DNA from: Anastatus disparis
Taxonomy: Eukaryota; Arthropoda; Insecta; Hymenoptera; Eupelmidae
Assembly: GCA_017163975.1 (NCBI GenBank)
Contig: JAFFSR010000093.1
Location: forward strand, 258,001-322,000
Direction of reading: 5' to 3'
Length of the DNA: 64,000 nucleotides
The position numbers were made by a program, and so were the translations under genes. The stretch's first letter is position 1. Each line of letters opens with the position of its first letter. The notes under the pieces were generated by a model. It was not told the DNA's origin, did no database searches, and saw nothing but the letters and a program-made list of their open reading frames with translations. Below, piece by piece: positions 1 to 9,852 of this stretch.

Positions 1-50
1 CCAAAAAACTTCATTCCAAAAAACATCTTACTGGAAGATTCCAAAAAAAA

Positions 51-345
51 TCGTACAGTGGAATATAACATAAATCTTCCATAAATAGTCAACGAAATAT
101 TCCACAAAAAGGTTTAAGTAATCTTCCAGTGGAATATTTCATTAAAGATTTCACAAAGATTCCACAAACATTTCACTGAAAGATTCCTAAAAACTTTCAA
201 ATCGTACAGCGGAATATTACATAAATCTTCCGTAAATATTCCACAAAATATTTTACGCAAAGATTACAGTAATCTTCCAGTGGAATATTGCTTAAAAGAT
301 TTTAGAATGATTCCATGAAGTTTTCGTTGGAAGATTGCGCGGAAC
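51..345. repeat. Two tandem copies of a ~151-bp AT-rich repeat
   Basis: The motif TCGTACAG(T/C)GGAATAT recurs at 51 and 202, and the following ~130 bases align in both copies (ATAAATCTTCC, AATATTCCACAAA, TAATCTTCCAGTGGAATATT). The words GGAATATTTCA and GGAAGATTCC recur in looser form at 601-815. No coding signal is seen; open frames here are short and repeat-derived. Bases 346-985 hold only these degenerate motifs and AT-rich sequence. Confidence 0.6.
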
Positions 346-985
346 GTTACGGGAGGTTTCCAGTGACGCCAATAAGGTGATGTTTGTTAAATGGGAGTTT
401 TATCCCTAAGCGGTTGAAAGATACATCACTTACTATAAAAGCGAAAGGGTATCGGCACTTTGATGTGCACAGTCGCAGCGAATATGTAAATGCGATTTTA
501 TAACTAAATGTTTATGTATGCGTATATGTATTGATGTATAAGTGTAATATGTTATTATATAATATATATACTATCCCCTCACAGCATTTCACATTTTCCA
601 AAAATCTTCCAGGAACATTTCATGAAAGATGAGAGATTACCCGAACCTCCCATTTTTATATTCTTGAAATCTCTCAAGAGTATTCCATGGAATATTTCAA
701 TGCAGGAAGAATTAAGGACATACGAATATTACATGAATATTTCACGGAAGATTCCTGAAATATTTCAAATCATTGCTGCCAATGTTCCAGGAAGCTTCCA
801 TAGATATTTCATGCTGTGTGGGCTGTTTATTATCATTTATACATGATTAAAAAGTAGATACTGCAAACATCCGTAAATAATTGTTAATAAATTGAAGAAT
901 ACAATTATTAAAAATAACTTAAAATAATTTTGATTTCGGTTCTTTTTACAACAAATTTTTTTTAATGAATATATATATATATATA

Positions 986-2018
986 TGGGACATTTCAACC
1001 CAACTGGAAGAGCAGAAAAATAAAAATCTCTAAAACTTTGAGAATATATTCTGTCTGTTACTCAAAATGTGTTAAAAAATTTTCAAGGATTTAGATTGGA
1101 AGGATCAAGAGCCATAGATCCTTGAAATTTGGAAATTTTTCAAAATTTTTGGAGAAGTCCTAACTTGATCATTTTTTCCTGAAAATCCTGATATTTGAGA
1201 GAGTAATTCATGAGAATACTTCTTGTTGTTAATGGAGAGCAATCAGAGTTAGCATGATTCTTTACAGACCTGAATTTTGAAGTTTTCTATTGGTTCTTAT
1301 ATGTATTACATGGTAATTGAAATTACTCATTGTTCCCCACTCTAGAAATTTCTTTTCGCGGGCTTATTTTCCTCTATTTTACATGAACTTTAAAATAAAT
1401 TTTTGATCATGTAAGTCAAAGCCATCAATAAAGAGTTAAAACAGTTCAAAATATATGTTTTCATGTATGATTTTTTTTCCATATTGAATATAAATGTATA
1501 TTATCATGTATGATTAATTTGTATATTGAAAATAAATTAGACATGAAAATATATATTTTAAACTGTTATAACTCCTTATTGGTGACTCTTTCTTACACAG
1601 TCAAAAATTTATTTTCAAGTTGATGAAAAATAGAAGGAAATAAGCCCTTGAAAAGCAATTTCTGAAGTAGCAAACAATGAGTAATTTCAATTACCATGTA
1701 ATACACGTAAAAACCAATAGAAAACTTCAAAATTTAGTTTTGTAAGAAATAATGTTAACTCTCCTATTTATTTAGAATAAGAAGAATTCTTATGAATTTC
1801 TCTCTAAAACATCAAGATTTTCAGAAAAAAAATCATAAAGTTGGTACTTTTCCAAAAATTTTGAAAAATTTCTAAATTTCAAGGATCTATGGCTCTTGAT
1901 CCTTCTAATCTAAATCCTTGAAAATTTTTTTACACATTGTGAGTAACAGACAGAATATATTCTCAGAGTTTCAGCAATTTTTATTTTTTTGCTCTTCTAG
2001 TTGGTGTAAAATGTCTCA
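986..2018. mobile_element. Long inverted-repeat element 1 (foldback/MITE-like)
   Basis: The left end TGGGACATTTCAACCCAACT is matched in reverse complement by the right end at ~1990-2018, and pairing continues over most of the ~500-bp arms (for example GATCAAGAGCCATAGATCC on the left and GGATCTATGGCTCTTGATCC on the right). The centre is near 1500. (TA)n tracts flank both sides (969-985 and 2019-2042). It encodes no protein. This is a non-autonomous element whose transcript would fold into a long hairpin; its superfamily is unknown. Confidence 0.8.
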
Positions 2019-2042
2019 TATATATATATATATATATATATA

Positions 2043-3575
2043 TGAGTCAATCCACGTCAAACGGATAATGGCTCTGTCCAAAATTGTAGATTACCAAAAA
2101 AATCGTGTATAGGCTCAAAATTTTCATCTACACTCTACTTTCTTTTGCAATGTGGCGATTTTAAAAAATTCAAAATGGCGGCCTTAATATGGCAACTCAA
2201 ACCTAGAAATTTCATGAAGAATTTTCGAAAATTGATTTTAATTTATTCAAATTTGATTCTACATATTTTTTATACCAGAAATCAATTTAGCGTTCGATTT
2301 TACATGGGAATATAGTATTTCACTCGAGGTAAAAAAATTTTACAATATCATCTGAAGGTCATATCGTGATACAATAGTTATTTCTCGAATTAATCATTGA
2401 TAAACGTTGATTAGAAAGAAAATAAAGATACTGATAGCTAACTCGAGTCACTGAATCTGAATCTGATATCCGCTTAACCCTACCAGTCTCCATCAAGGTC
2501 ATTTAAAATTCAAATCGCGAATATCTTTTATTATTTGATAAGATTAAGACACCTATAAGTTTTACGTGATGCTGGATCCGCATCCGAGGCCTGTTGGAGT
2601 GTCAAACGACGTAATTACAAAAAAATTCGTTTCAAACAGTAGTTTCTTGGAAAACAAAAATTTTCTGTTAGTCAATATTAAATTAATTTTTACGTAATTA
2701 CGTCGTTTGATACACCAACAGACCCCGGATTCGGATTTAGCGACACGTAAAACTTGAAAGTGTCCTAATCTTATCAAATAATAAAAGATATTCGCGATTT
2801 GACCTTCAAATGACCTTCATGGAGATCTTGTAGGGTTTAGCGGACATCAGATTTGAATTCAGAGACTCGAGTCATCTATCAGTATCTCCATTTCCTCACT
2901 AATCGACATTGATCAATGATTAATTTGAGAAATAACTATTATTTCCCTATATGACCTTCCGATGACATTGTAAATTTTTTTTACCTCGAGTGCAATACTA
3001 TATTCCTATGTAAAATTGAACGCTGAATTGATTTCTGATGCGAAGAAATATGTAGGATCTGATTTGAATTAATTGAAATCAATTTTCGAAAATTTTTTAT
3101 GAAATTGTGGGGTTACGTATGTGTGAGACAGTGTTAGTAACCTTTAAGAGGTGTGAGTTACGTATGTGTACAACAGTGCAAGTAACCTATGAGGAAAGCT
3201 TTGATTCATCACTATGTAGTGCGAGCTAACGTGTTGGCATGCAAGCATTCTCTCTCTCTCATTGGATTACCGACTGTATACCTGGCTAGAGCAATATATG
3301 CTTAACCATATATATCTTTCGTGTAGTTATTTCAATACCTCAACTTCCTTGTCCTTCTATACAACTTCTGTGCCACGGTCTGATAGGAGTCCCGCACCAC
3401 CAGAAAATCTCTAAGTTTGAGCCGCCATATTGGAGCTACCATTTTGGATTTTTTTAAATCGCCACATTGCAAAAGAAAGTAGAGTGTAAGACGAAAATTT
3501 TGAGCTCACATACGATTTTTTTGGTGATCTACAATTTTGGACAGAGCCATTATCCGTTTGACATGGATCGACCCA
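2043..3575. mobile_element. Long inverted-repeat element 2
   Basis: Ends at 2043 (TGAGTCAATCCACGTCAAAC) and 3575 (reverse complement TGGGTCGATCCATGTCAAAC) pair. The stem runs inward through GGATAATGGCTCTGTCC on both sides to a centre near 2655, where ACGTAATTACGTCGTTTGA pairs with its partner. The right arm is interrupted by an unrelated 299-bp insertion at 3106-3404. (TA)n lies on both sides (2019-2042 and 3576-3625). No coding capacity. Same architecture as elements 1 and 3, different sequence. Confidence 0.8.
3106..3404. mobile_element. 299-bp insertion in the right arm of inverted-repeat element 2
   Basis: Comparison of the two arms shows that the sequence from TGTGGGGTTACG to CACCACCAG has no counterpart in the left arm. 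AAAT occurs on both sides (3102-3105 and 3405-3408). The insert contains an internal direct repeat (GTTACGTATGTGT...AGTAACCT twice). The TG start and CCCGCACC near the end suggest a short solo LTR, but the ends are not diagnostic and another element type is possible. Confidence 0.45.
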
Positions 3576-3577
3576 TA

Positions 3578-3623
<46 letters not shown>

Positions 3624-3625
3624 CA
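3576..3625. repeat. (TA)n microsatellite between inverted-repeat elements
   Basis: Almost pure TATATA with a few G or C interruptions. Similar tracts lie at 969-985, 2019-2042 and 6576-6585, so each of the three long inverted repeats is bounded by (TA)n. Confidence 0.9.
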
Positions 3626-4715
3626 TGGTGGGCCATTTTAATCTTCGCACTCAATTTTCTCCGAACCTACTGCAGCTACAAAAAAAAAAAGTTCAAAGCA
3701 AAATTGACCGTGACCAAGGGGGCCATTCAACTGCGCCCTTGGTTTCAACCTTCAAGTTCAATTTAAAGGTCATTTGAATGTCAAGACCATTTTTTTAAAT
3801 AGGAATACCTATTTTTGGCTGCGGATTTAAAAAGAGCGGGAAATTCTAAGATAAGTTTGTCTCAGGTCAAAATTTATTTGGTGACCTTTTCAAGAACAAA
3901 AATCGAGGTCATTTACGTTAAAATTACTCTAGGGGAAAGTTGATTTTATGACCTTGGAATGGTCCAAAATCAAGGTCAAATATTGAAATACTTATCGAAT
4001 GCTCTTTATCTAAATTACACTGGTTTCCTAAGACTTTTGGTGTATCGATATGAAAGAAAAGTTCAGAAAAAATTTGTGCATGGCGAAGGGGACCTCGCTA
4101 TGCACAACTTTTGTCTGGACTTTTTGGTGTGATTGATTTCAACTTTGAACTTCAGTTCCAAGGTCATTTCAAGGTGGACTTAAAAGAGCGTAAAATTTTA
4201 CGTCGGAAACAGTATTTTAAAATATTTTTCATGACCTTTGGAAGGTTATGTCAAGGTCAAATACTGAAATACCTAATATGATGTCCTCTGTCTGGAGAAC
4301 GTTCAGCGTGAAGTCTTAGTGCAGCTCGAAAATATCAGGACACACCTCTAACACCATTTTCATATCAACAATTTTATTTAAAGGTTATACGAAAGTGGAA
4401 AATTAAAATAGCACTATTCAGTTGTAATTAATATTTCAAGTGCAATAAACAAAAATAAAAATAGTTTTGATAATAATATTAAGACTCAAGAAGTAGTAAT
4501 AGCAACAAATGAATTTAAACGTGGATTAAATATTAGAATATTCTTTTTAGACTATTTTTGATTAGAAAATAATGTTTTACTAAGAACGATAGATAAATTT
4601 TCATATTGAATTTTGCCCCTACTCATTATTCGGTTTTATCTTATAACTGAATTTTTTTTAAAGCGTTCTTCGTAGTAATTAAAGAAATATGTAGAGTCAT
4701 GTTTGTGTTAAATAA

Positions 4716-5618
4716 ATTATTTTTGCTCGCCAACGCAGGCGTCATGAATACAAAGAAGATGATGCTCGTGTTATAACTATTCTTGCGGTTATTCATCTTA
4801 ATTCTCATGTCAGCAGTCGTCAAATAGAAATGGAAGTTGGTATTCCAAGACGAACATTTCTGAGAATTTTAAATAGGCTTAGTTACCATGCTTACCATAT
4901 CACGCTTGTACAGGAACTGACAAGGAATCATATGCAAATGAGGACTGAATTTTGCCAATGGACTTTACACATTATAGAAAATAATCCCAATTTTTTCAAA
5001 TATGTACTTTTTTCTGACGAAGCTAAATTTTATAGCGATAGACAATTAAATAGGCACAATTGTCATTATTGGTCAAATGAAAATCCTCTTTGGCACAGAG
5101 CTGTAGATCATCAGCATCGCTGGAGCCTTATGGTATGGTGTGGGATTGTAAATGGATATTTGATTGGCCCCTACTTTTTTGAGCGAAATGTTAATGGAGA
5201 CAGCTATTTGTAGTTAATAAAAGACCACTTGCCAGAATTAATGGAAGATGTTGATTTAGAAACTGGACAAAGAATGTGGTTTCAGCAGGATGGTGCACCA
5301 CCACACTTTGCACGAACTGTCCGAGAATTTTTGAATCAAAATTACCATGAAAGATAGATCGGTAGAGCAGGGCCAGTTAATTGGCCTCCTAACTCACCTG
5401 ATTTAACATCTCCAGATTTTTATTTGTGGGGATTCCTAACAAATGTTATTGTTAAAGAGCGGCCCACAACTAGAAAAAACATGCAAAATCGCATTCGTCA
5501 AGCATATGTGGGAATTCCGAGACAAACTCTACTGAAGACTGTACGTCATTTTCAAAGGCGCTTTACTTTGTGTCTACAAGTAAATGAAGGTAACTTTGAA
5601 AATTTGCTACGTGGTTAA
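4716..5618 (+). pseudogene. Mariner/IS630-type transposase, decayed
   Basis: One frame (stop at 5616-5618) reads through helix-turn-helix-like residues (SRQIEMEVGIPRRTFLRIL) into a DDE catalytic core. The first Asp is in FSDEAKF, the second in FQQDGAPPHF, and the third in the SPDFYLWG stretch. By my count 41 residues lie between the second and third Asp, so it resembles D,D41D-type members of the Tc1/mariner/IS630 superfamily rather than classic D,D34D mariner. Two in-frame TAG codons (5211-5213, 5355-5357) and a missing N-terminus make it non-functional. A transposase of this family cuts its element out at its inverted ends and inserts it at TA. It lies in the middle of inverted-repeat element 3. 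No element-specific TIRs were found next to it. Confidence 0.8.
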
Positions 5619-5622
5619 AACA

Positions 5623-5700
5623 GTGAGAGGCAAGAGGACTCACGATAATCCAGCACCCCGACGTGAGAGGCAAGGGAACTCACGATAATCCAGCACCCCA
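5623..5700. repeat. Tandem duplication of a 40-bp unit
   Basis: GTGAGAGGCAAG(A/G)G(G/A)ACTCAC followed by GATAATCCAGCACCCC occurs twice in succession just after the transposase stop codon. Each unit has a small GTGAG...CTCAC dyad, so a short hairpin could form. It may be a leftover of the transposon's 3' end. Confidence 0.7.
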
Positions 5701-6592
5701 AAGGGAACACAATCTCATTACGTCCACGTCGTTGTTCCTGGGTAACGCTAAAGATGGGATAAGCATATTATGTTATTTAATCTTGAATTGACCTTCTTCA
5801 GATCCATTCACGACATGACAAACTTAAAATATCACTTTGAGTGTCACTTTTTCTAACTGCAGTGTCAAAAATAGGCCGAGGCCCTCTTCGCCATGCACAA
5901 ATTTTTTCTGGACTTTTCTTTCATATCGATACACCAAAAGTCTTAGGAAACCAGTGTAATTCAGATAAAGAGCATTCGATAAGTATTTCAATATTTGACC
6001 TTGATTTTGGACCATTCCAAGGTCATAAAATCAACTTTCCCCTAGAGTAATTTTAACGTAAAATTAACTAATATTTTTAAATTCGTAGTCTAAAATAGGA
6101 ATTTTTATTACCAAAAAAAAAACATTATTGATCTTAAAATGACCTTGAAATTTGACCTTAAGGTCAAGATGGTCAAGATCCTTTTACTTTGGAACTAAAA
6201 TGACCATTTAACACTACTTAGATCATTTGCATTTATCAGCAAACCAAGATAATGCAAAAAAGGGCATTTAATCGGTTTTTAGACATTTGACCTCGATTTT
6301 TGTTCTTGAAAAGGTCACCAAATAAATTTTGACCTGGGACAAACTTATCTTAGAATTTCCCGCTCTTTTCAAATCCACAGTCAAAAATAGGTATTCCTAT
6401 TTAAAAAAATGATCTTGATCTTCGAATGACCTTAAAATTGGACCTCAAGGTCAAAACCAAGGGCGCAGTTGAATGGTCCCCCCTGTCACGGTCAATTTTG
6501 CTTTGGACCTTTTTTTTGTAGCTGCAGTAGGTTCGGAGAAAATTAAGTGCGAAGATTAAAATGGCCCACCGTGAATATATATATAACGATGA

Positions 6593-6688
6593 AAAATAAT
6601 ATAACGATGAAAAATGATTATTTTCGGCCATTACTTATATATATAAATAATGGCCGAAAATAATCATTTTTCATCGTTATATTATTTT
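6593..6688. repeat. Perfect 41-bp inverted repeat (hairpin)
   Basis: The arm AAAATAATATAACGATGAAA... at 6593-6633 is followed after ~14 (TA)-rich bases by its exact reverse complement ending at 6688. It sits directly between inverted-repeat element 3 and the Helitron remnant. Function unknown. Confidence 0.8.
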
Positions 6689-6887
6689 TACAAATTTTAT
6701 TATTATTTATTTATCATATAACAATTAATTCATAGCATTTTTCATGATTTCTTTTATTTTTCAGCTTTTAAAGTAAAAAGGCAGTAAATTATATTAGTTA
6801 ATATAAAAGCAATTCTTTCGTGAATATCTTTGAAAAAAGTTCATTAAAATTGAATGAAAATTCTTAAAAGAATTTTCATTTTCAATA

Positions 6888-7440
6888 ATGGTTTTGGCTG
6901 AGAAAGATAAATTGATTGTTAAAGGAAAGGGATTGTATAGTGGAATTGCTTTCATGTTAACTGATAATCATATATTAGAATTTAATAATATTTCAAACCC
7001 GTGCACCTCATTCAACATGCAATTAACTTTACTAATTTAAAGACCACAATATATTAATTCAGTACTGATTGATGGGGAATTTATACAGTTATTATTTTCC
7101 GGAAATGTAGAATAGGGTCACCGGATTTGTGTGTATTATTATAATAAGGTAATTCATATATATGACAGCTTAAATCTTATATATCTACAAACTAAGCATA
7201 AGATTTATATAAACAGATTATTTCCAAACAAATCAGAATTAAGCATGGTATTCGAAACAGTACAATCACAAACAGAATTATGATTGTAGCGTTTTTGCAA
7301 ATGTTTTTGCTGTTGCAGTACTTTATAATTTAGGTCCATGTTGTTTAAGATATAATGTTTCTCAAATGCGATTACGTTTATAAAGAATTTTTAAAACGCA
7401 AAAAATAAAAATGTTTCCAGTTTTACAAAATTATAATAAT
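6888..7440 (+). pseudogene. Ulp1-like (C48) cysteine protease remnant
   Basis: Translation in shifting frames gives the hallmarks of the Ulp1/SENP-like fold: a start region with FMLTDNHILEF, a His-like position in GHRICVYY, the Asp in VIHIYDSLN, a Gln region (FETVQSQTEL), and a C-terminal CSVFANVFAVAVLYNLG followed by YNVSQMR. In this family His, Asp, Gln and Cys form the active site that cleaves ubiquitin-like proteins. At least three stops or frameshifts break it. It lies just upstream of the Helitron Rep-helicase in the same direction, so it was probably part of that element's cargo or N-terminal module. A start at ATG 6888 is plausible. The identification rests on motif pattern only. Confidence 0.6.
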
Positions 7441-7482
7441 GCAAAAATTAATTACGATAATCCACCGGATATGATAAAAAGG

Positions 7483-7826
7483 AGTTTTTCATGAGCAAGG
7501 TCTTAATCAAATACCATTAAATTTAGATTTCGCTGAGCTTGATATGTTAGAAAAAAAGTCACAAATGCATTTATTATCAGAACAAAAAAAGATTACGGAA
7601 ATGTATCGTAAACAAAAGAATTTGAATCATGAAACAATTTTGATGAAAATTGACAATGACATTTCAGATGGAAATCTTTAAAAACTAGATAATGATATAA
7701 TGGGAATCGATGATATCCACTTAAATTATAACGATAATAAAATTAGGACTGTTGAGATTAAATTAAATAAAGAAAAAAAAGAATCAAAAGAAATAGATAA
7801 AAAAGAAACTTTATTCGTAACAGGAC
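7483..7826 (+). pseudogene. Helitron ORF, charged N-terminal segment
   Basis: The frame reads LDFAELDMLEKKSQMHLLSE and continues rich in Lys, Glu and Asn, with one stop near 7680. No enzyme motif is visible; the composition suggests coiled coil. The same style of sequence resumes at ~11640-11840 after the inserted elements, directly before the conserved Helitron N-terminal domain, so I assign it to the Helitron protein. It is interrupted at 7827 by a small TIR element. Confidence 0.4.
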
Positions 7827-8235
7827 TTAAGAGCATGACAAAGCTGCCCGCCTTCTAATAATATTTCCAATCCTAACTTATGAATAAACGTTGCGTTTAA
7901 TCGAGTTTTTTTGCTACAAAGTAAAAATTTGTAAGATTATACTCTAGTGCTGACAACTCAATAAATCCACCAAAATATTAGACATATAAAGGTATAATAA
8001 AAACTTCCAATGTATTGTATTTCAAGGTTAGGTTTGTCACGTTTGATATCTAATTTCCAATCCAAGCTCATAAAAAAATAACGAGTCTAAATGATTTTTC
8101 ATTTAAACAAAAATTATTGTATTAATATAGCTTTAGTACGGACAAGTCATTATATTTGTTTAATTTATGAATTTAAAAAGATATTGATAAAATGAAAAAA
8201 GCAAAACTCAAGTGATGCAGCTCCGACATCTCTTC
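7827..8235. mobile_element. Dispersed ~400-bp non-autonomous element, copy 1
   Basis: Starts TTAAGAGCATGACAAAGCT and ends near CAGCTCCGACATCTCTTCAA, whose reverse complement resembles the start (degenerate TIRs of about 20 bp). A second copy lies at 55980-56940 with the same internal words (CTTCTAATAATATTTCCAATCC, GACAAGTCATTATATTTGTT). The initial TTAA may be a piggyBac-like target, but the right-hand TTAA is not evident. No coding content. Confidence 0.6.
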
Positions 8236-8295
8236 AATAGAAAATTGGTAACAGAAGAAACACATAAATATAAAAAAATTTCAGAAAAAGACATT

Positions 8296-9258
8296 TTTGC
8301 ATTTTTTAAAAAAATTATTAATGTATGGAATCGACACAACACTCCTAAAATTTGAATTTTTTGGTTTTTTAGAATTTTTAGAATTAAAAATAGAGACTAA
8401 TCTTTTTTTGGAATATTTTTTGACAAAGTTTAATGGATAATTATTATTTATTAAGATATCTTTTACAATTTTCAAGTTGTTTTTATGAAACTTTTCGTCC
8501 GATAATAAAATTGCTCTGTCAATTAGATTGTAAACTATATTAATTTTTTGTTGGAAAGTATGATCTGATAAGAAATTCAAAATTTTACCAGAGTTTGTCT
8601 GTTTTTGGAACCAATTACAACATAGGGTGTTGTTGTGTCGAATTATAGTCAAATCTAAAAAATTAATGGCATTTTTGTCCTCAACTTCAAAAGTAAATTG
8701 TAATTTTTCATTGTATGCATTAAAAATATTTACCACAGTTTCGATATGATTTTTATGAATACATAAAATAGTGTCATCAACGTATCTGTAGTAAAACAAC
8801 GGTATAATGTCAAATTCTAATTTTAATCTATTTAGACAACTTTCTTCAAGGTCTTCCATAGTAATATCAGCGAACAACGGGGAAATCGGAGAGCCCATTG
8901 GGCAGCCAAATATCTGTTTATAGAAAACATTGTTAAAGACAAAATATGTATTATTGTACAGAAATTGAATGCCTCTCCTTATTTCTGAAATCGGTATTTT
9001 ACAGTTTCTAATGTCTATTATTCTCTTATCTATAGCATTAAGGACCAACTCACATGGTACATTAGTATATAAAGATTTTACATCTAATGATAAAAGCACG
9101 AATTCATTAGGTACAACAATGTTATTTAATTTTTCTTTCAACTGTATACTGTTATTAATATGTGATTTGGGTAGTTTAATAAATTTCTTAAGCGATTTAC
9201 ACAAAATTTTAGCCAACATATGAGTAGGATTGTTGATCGAAGAAATGATGGGTAATAT
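8296..9258 (-). pseudogene. Penelope-like reverse transcriptase, inverted copy
   Basis: An open frame on the minus strand encodes the C-terminal half of a Penelope-like (PLE) RT. It begins at ILPIISSINNPTHMLA, then shows LLSLDVKSLYTNVP, the fingers/palm region, GCPMGSPISPLFADI (motif B), YRYVDDTI (motif C, with the two Asp) and FLDLTI. Upstream RT motifs are absent (5' truncation, usual for PLEs). No GIY-YIG domain follows: homology stops at 8290. The first 13 codons of the open frame (9259-9297) are not Penelope but Helitron 3' sequence, as the copy at 16450-16488 shows. PLE RTs prime at DNA nicks and are related to telomerase RT. Confidence 0.85.
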
Positions 9259-9653
9259 AACATAAATATAAACAACATCTCTTGACATATTCTTCACAAT
9301 ATCTCTTTATAAACAATGTTTTTTGTAAATATTGTGTTCTGATTATTCTTATTTTCTCCGTTGACAATAGCGTAGTCACCTGAAAATAATTTTAAATTAT
9401 TTTTAAATTTCGTCCTTGAAAGAGCAACATATAATTGCCCATGACTGGAAACTGGTAAGGCAAATAAACACCAACTTTTTCATAAGATTGTCTTTGTGAT
9501 TTATTAATAGTCATTGCAAATCCTGATCTAATAAAAAACTGTTTTCGTTGCACATTAAATAGAATTTCTTCCGTAGATGAAGATAAGCTTATTCTTGGAA
9601 TGAAAACTAATTTACCTTTGTTTTGACCAGTTGCTAATTCCGCTTGAATGGAA
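9259..9653 (-). pseudogene. Helitron helicase C-terminus, duplicated in inverse orientation
   Basis: Reads SIQAELATGQNKGKLVFIPR, then FIRSGFAMTINKSQRQSYEK and the degenerate motif VI region, identical at protein level to the Helitron terminus at 16094-16355. Sequence shared with 16094-16488 runs from ATATTCCATTCAAGCGG through the element's 3' end. It is a rearranged fragment with no start of its own and lies at the spacer side of the palindrome. Confidence 0.85.
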
Positions 9654-9852
9654 TATATGTTTCCAGTCATGGGCAATTATATGTTGCTCTTTCAAGGACG
9701 AAATTTAAAAATAATTTAAAATTATTTTCAGGTGACTACGCTATTGTCAACGGAGAAAATAAGAATAATCAGAACACAATATTTACAAAAAACATTGTTT
9801 ATAAAGAGATATTGTGAAGAATATGTCAAGAGATGTTGTTTATATTTATGTT

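Larger units (their letters stand above)
3626..6573. mobile_element. Long inverted-repeat element 3, enclosing a transposase remnant
   Basis: TGGTGGGCCATTTTAATCTT at 3626 pairs with AAGATTAAAATGGCCCACCG at the right end. The arms continue (CTACTGCAGCTAC, CCAAGGGCGCAGTTGAATGG, CCCTAGAGTAATTTTAACG and others) to about 4090 on the left and 5885 on the right. The right arm has ~240 bp (6060-6300) missing from the left. The unpaired middle holds a mariner-like transposase pseudogene at 4716-5618. Many AGGTCA/TGACCT words occur in both arms, several as the extended TCAAGGTCA. Whether the transposase belonged to this element or inserted into it is not decided by the sequence. Confidence 0.75.

Noticed and set aside
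622..846. Open frame of 74 codons near the left edge
   Set aside because: Consists of the degenerate GGAATATTTCA/GGAAGATTCC repeat; no domain or conserved context.
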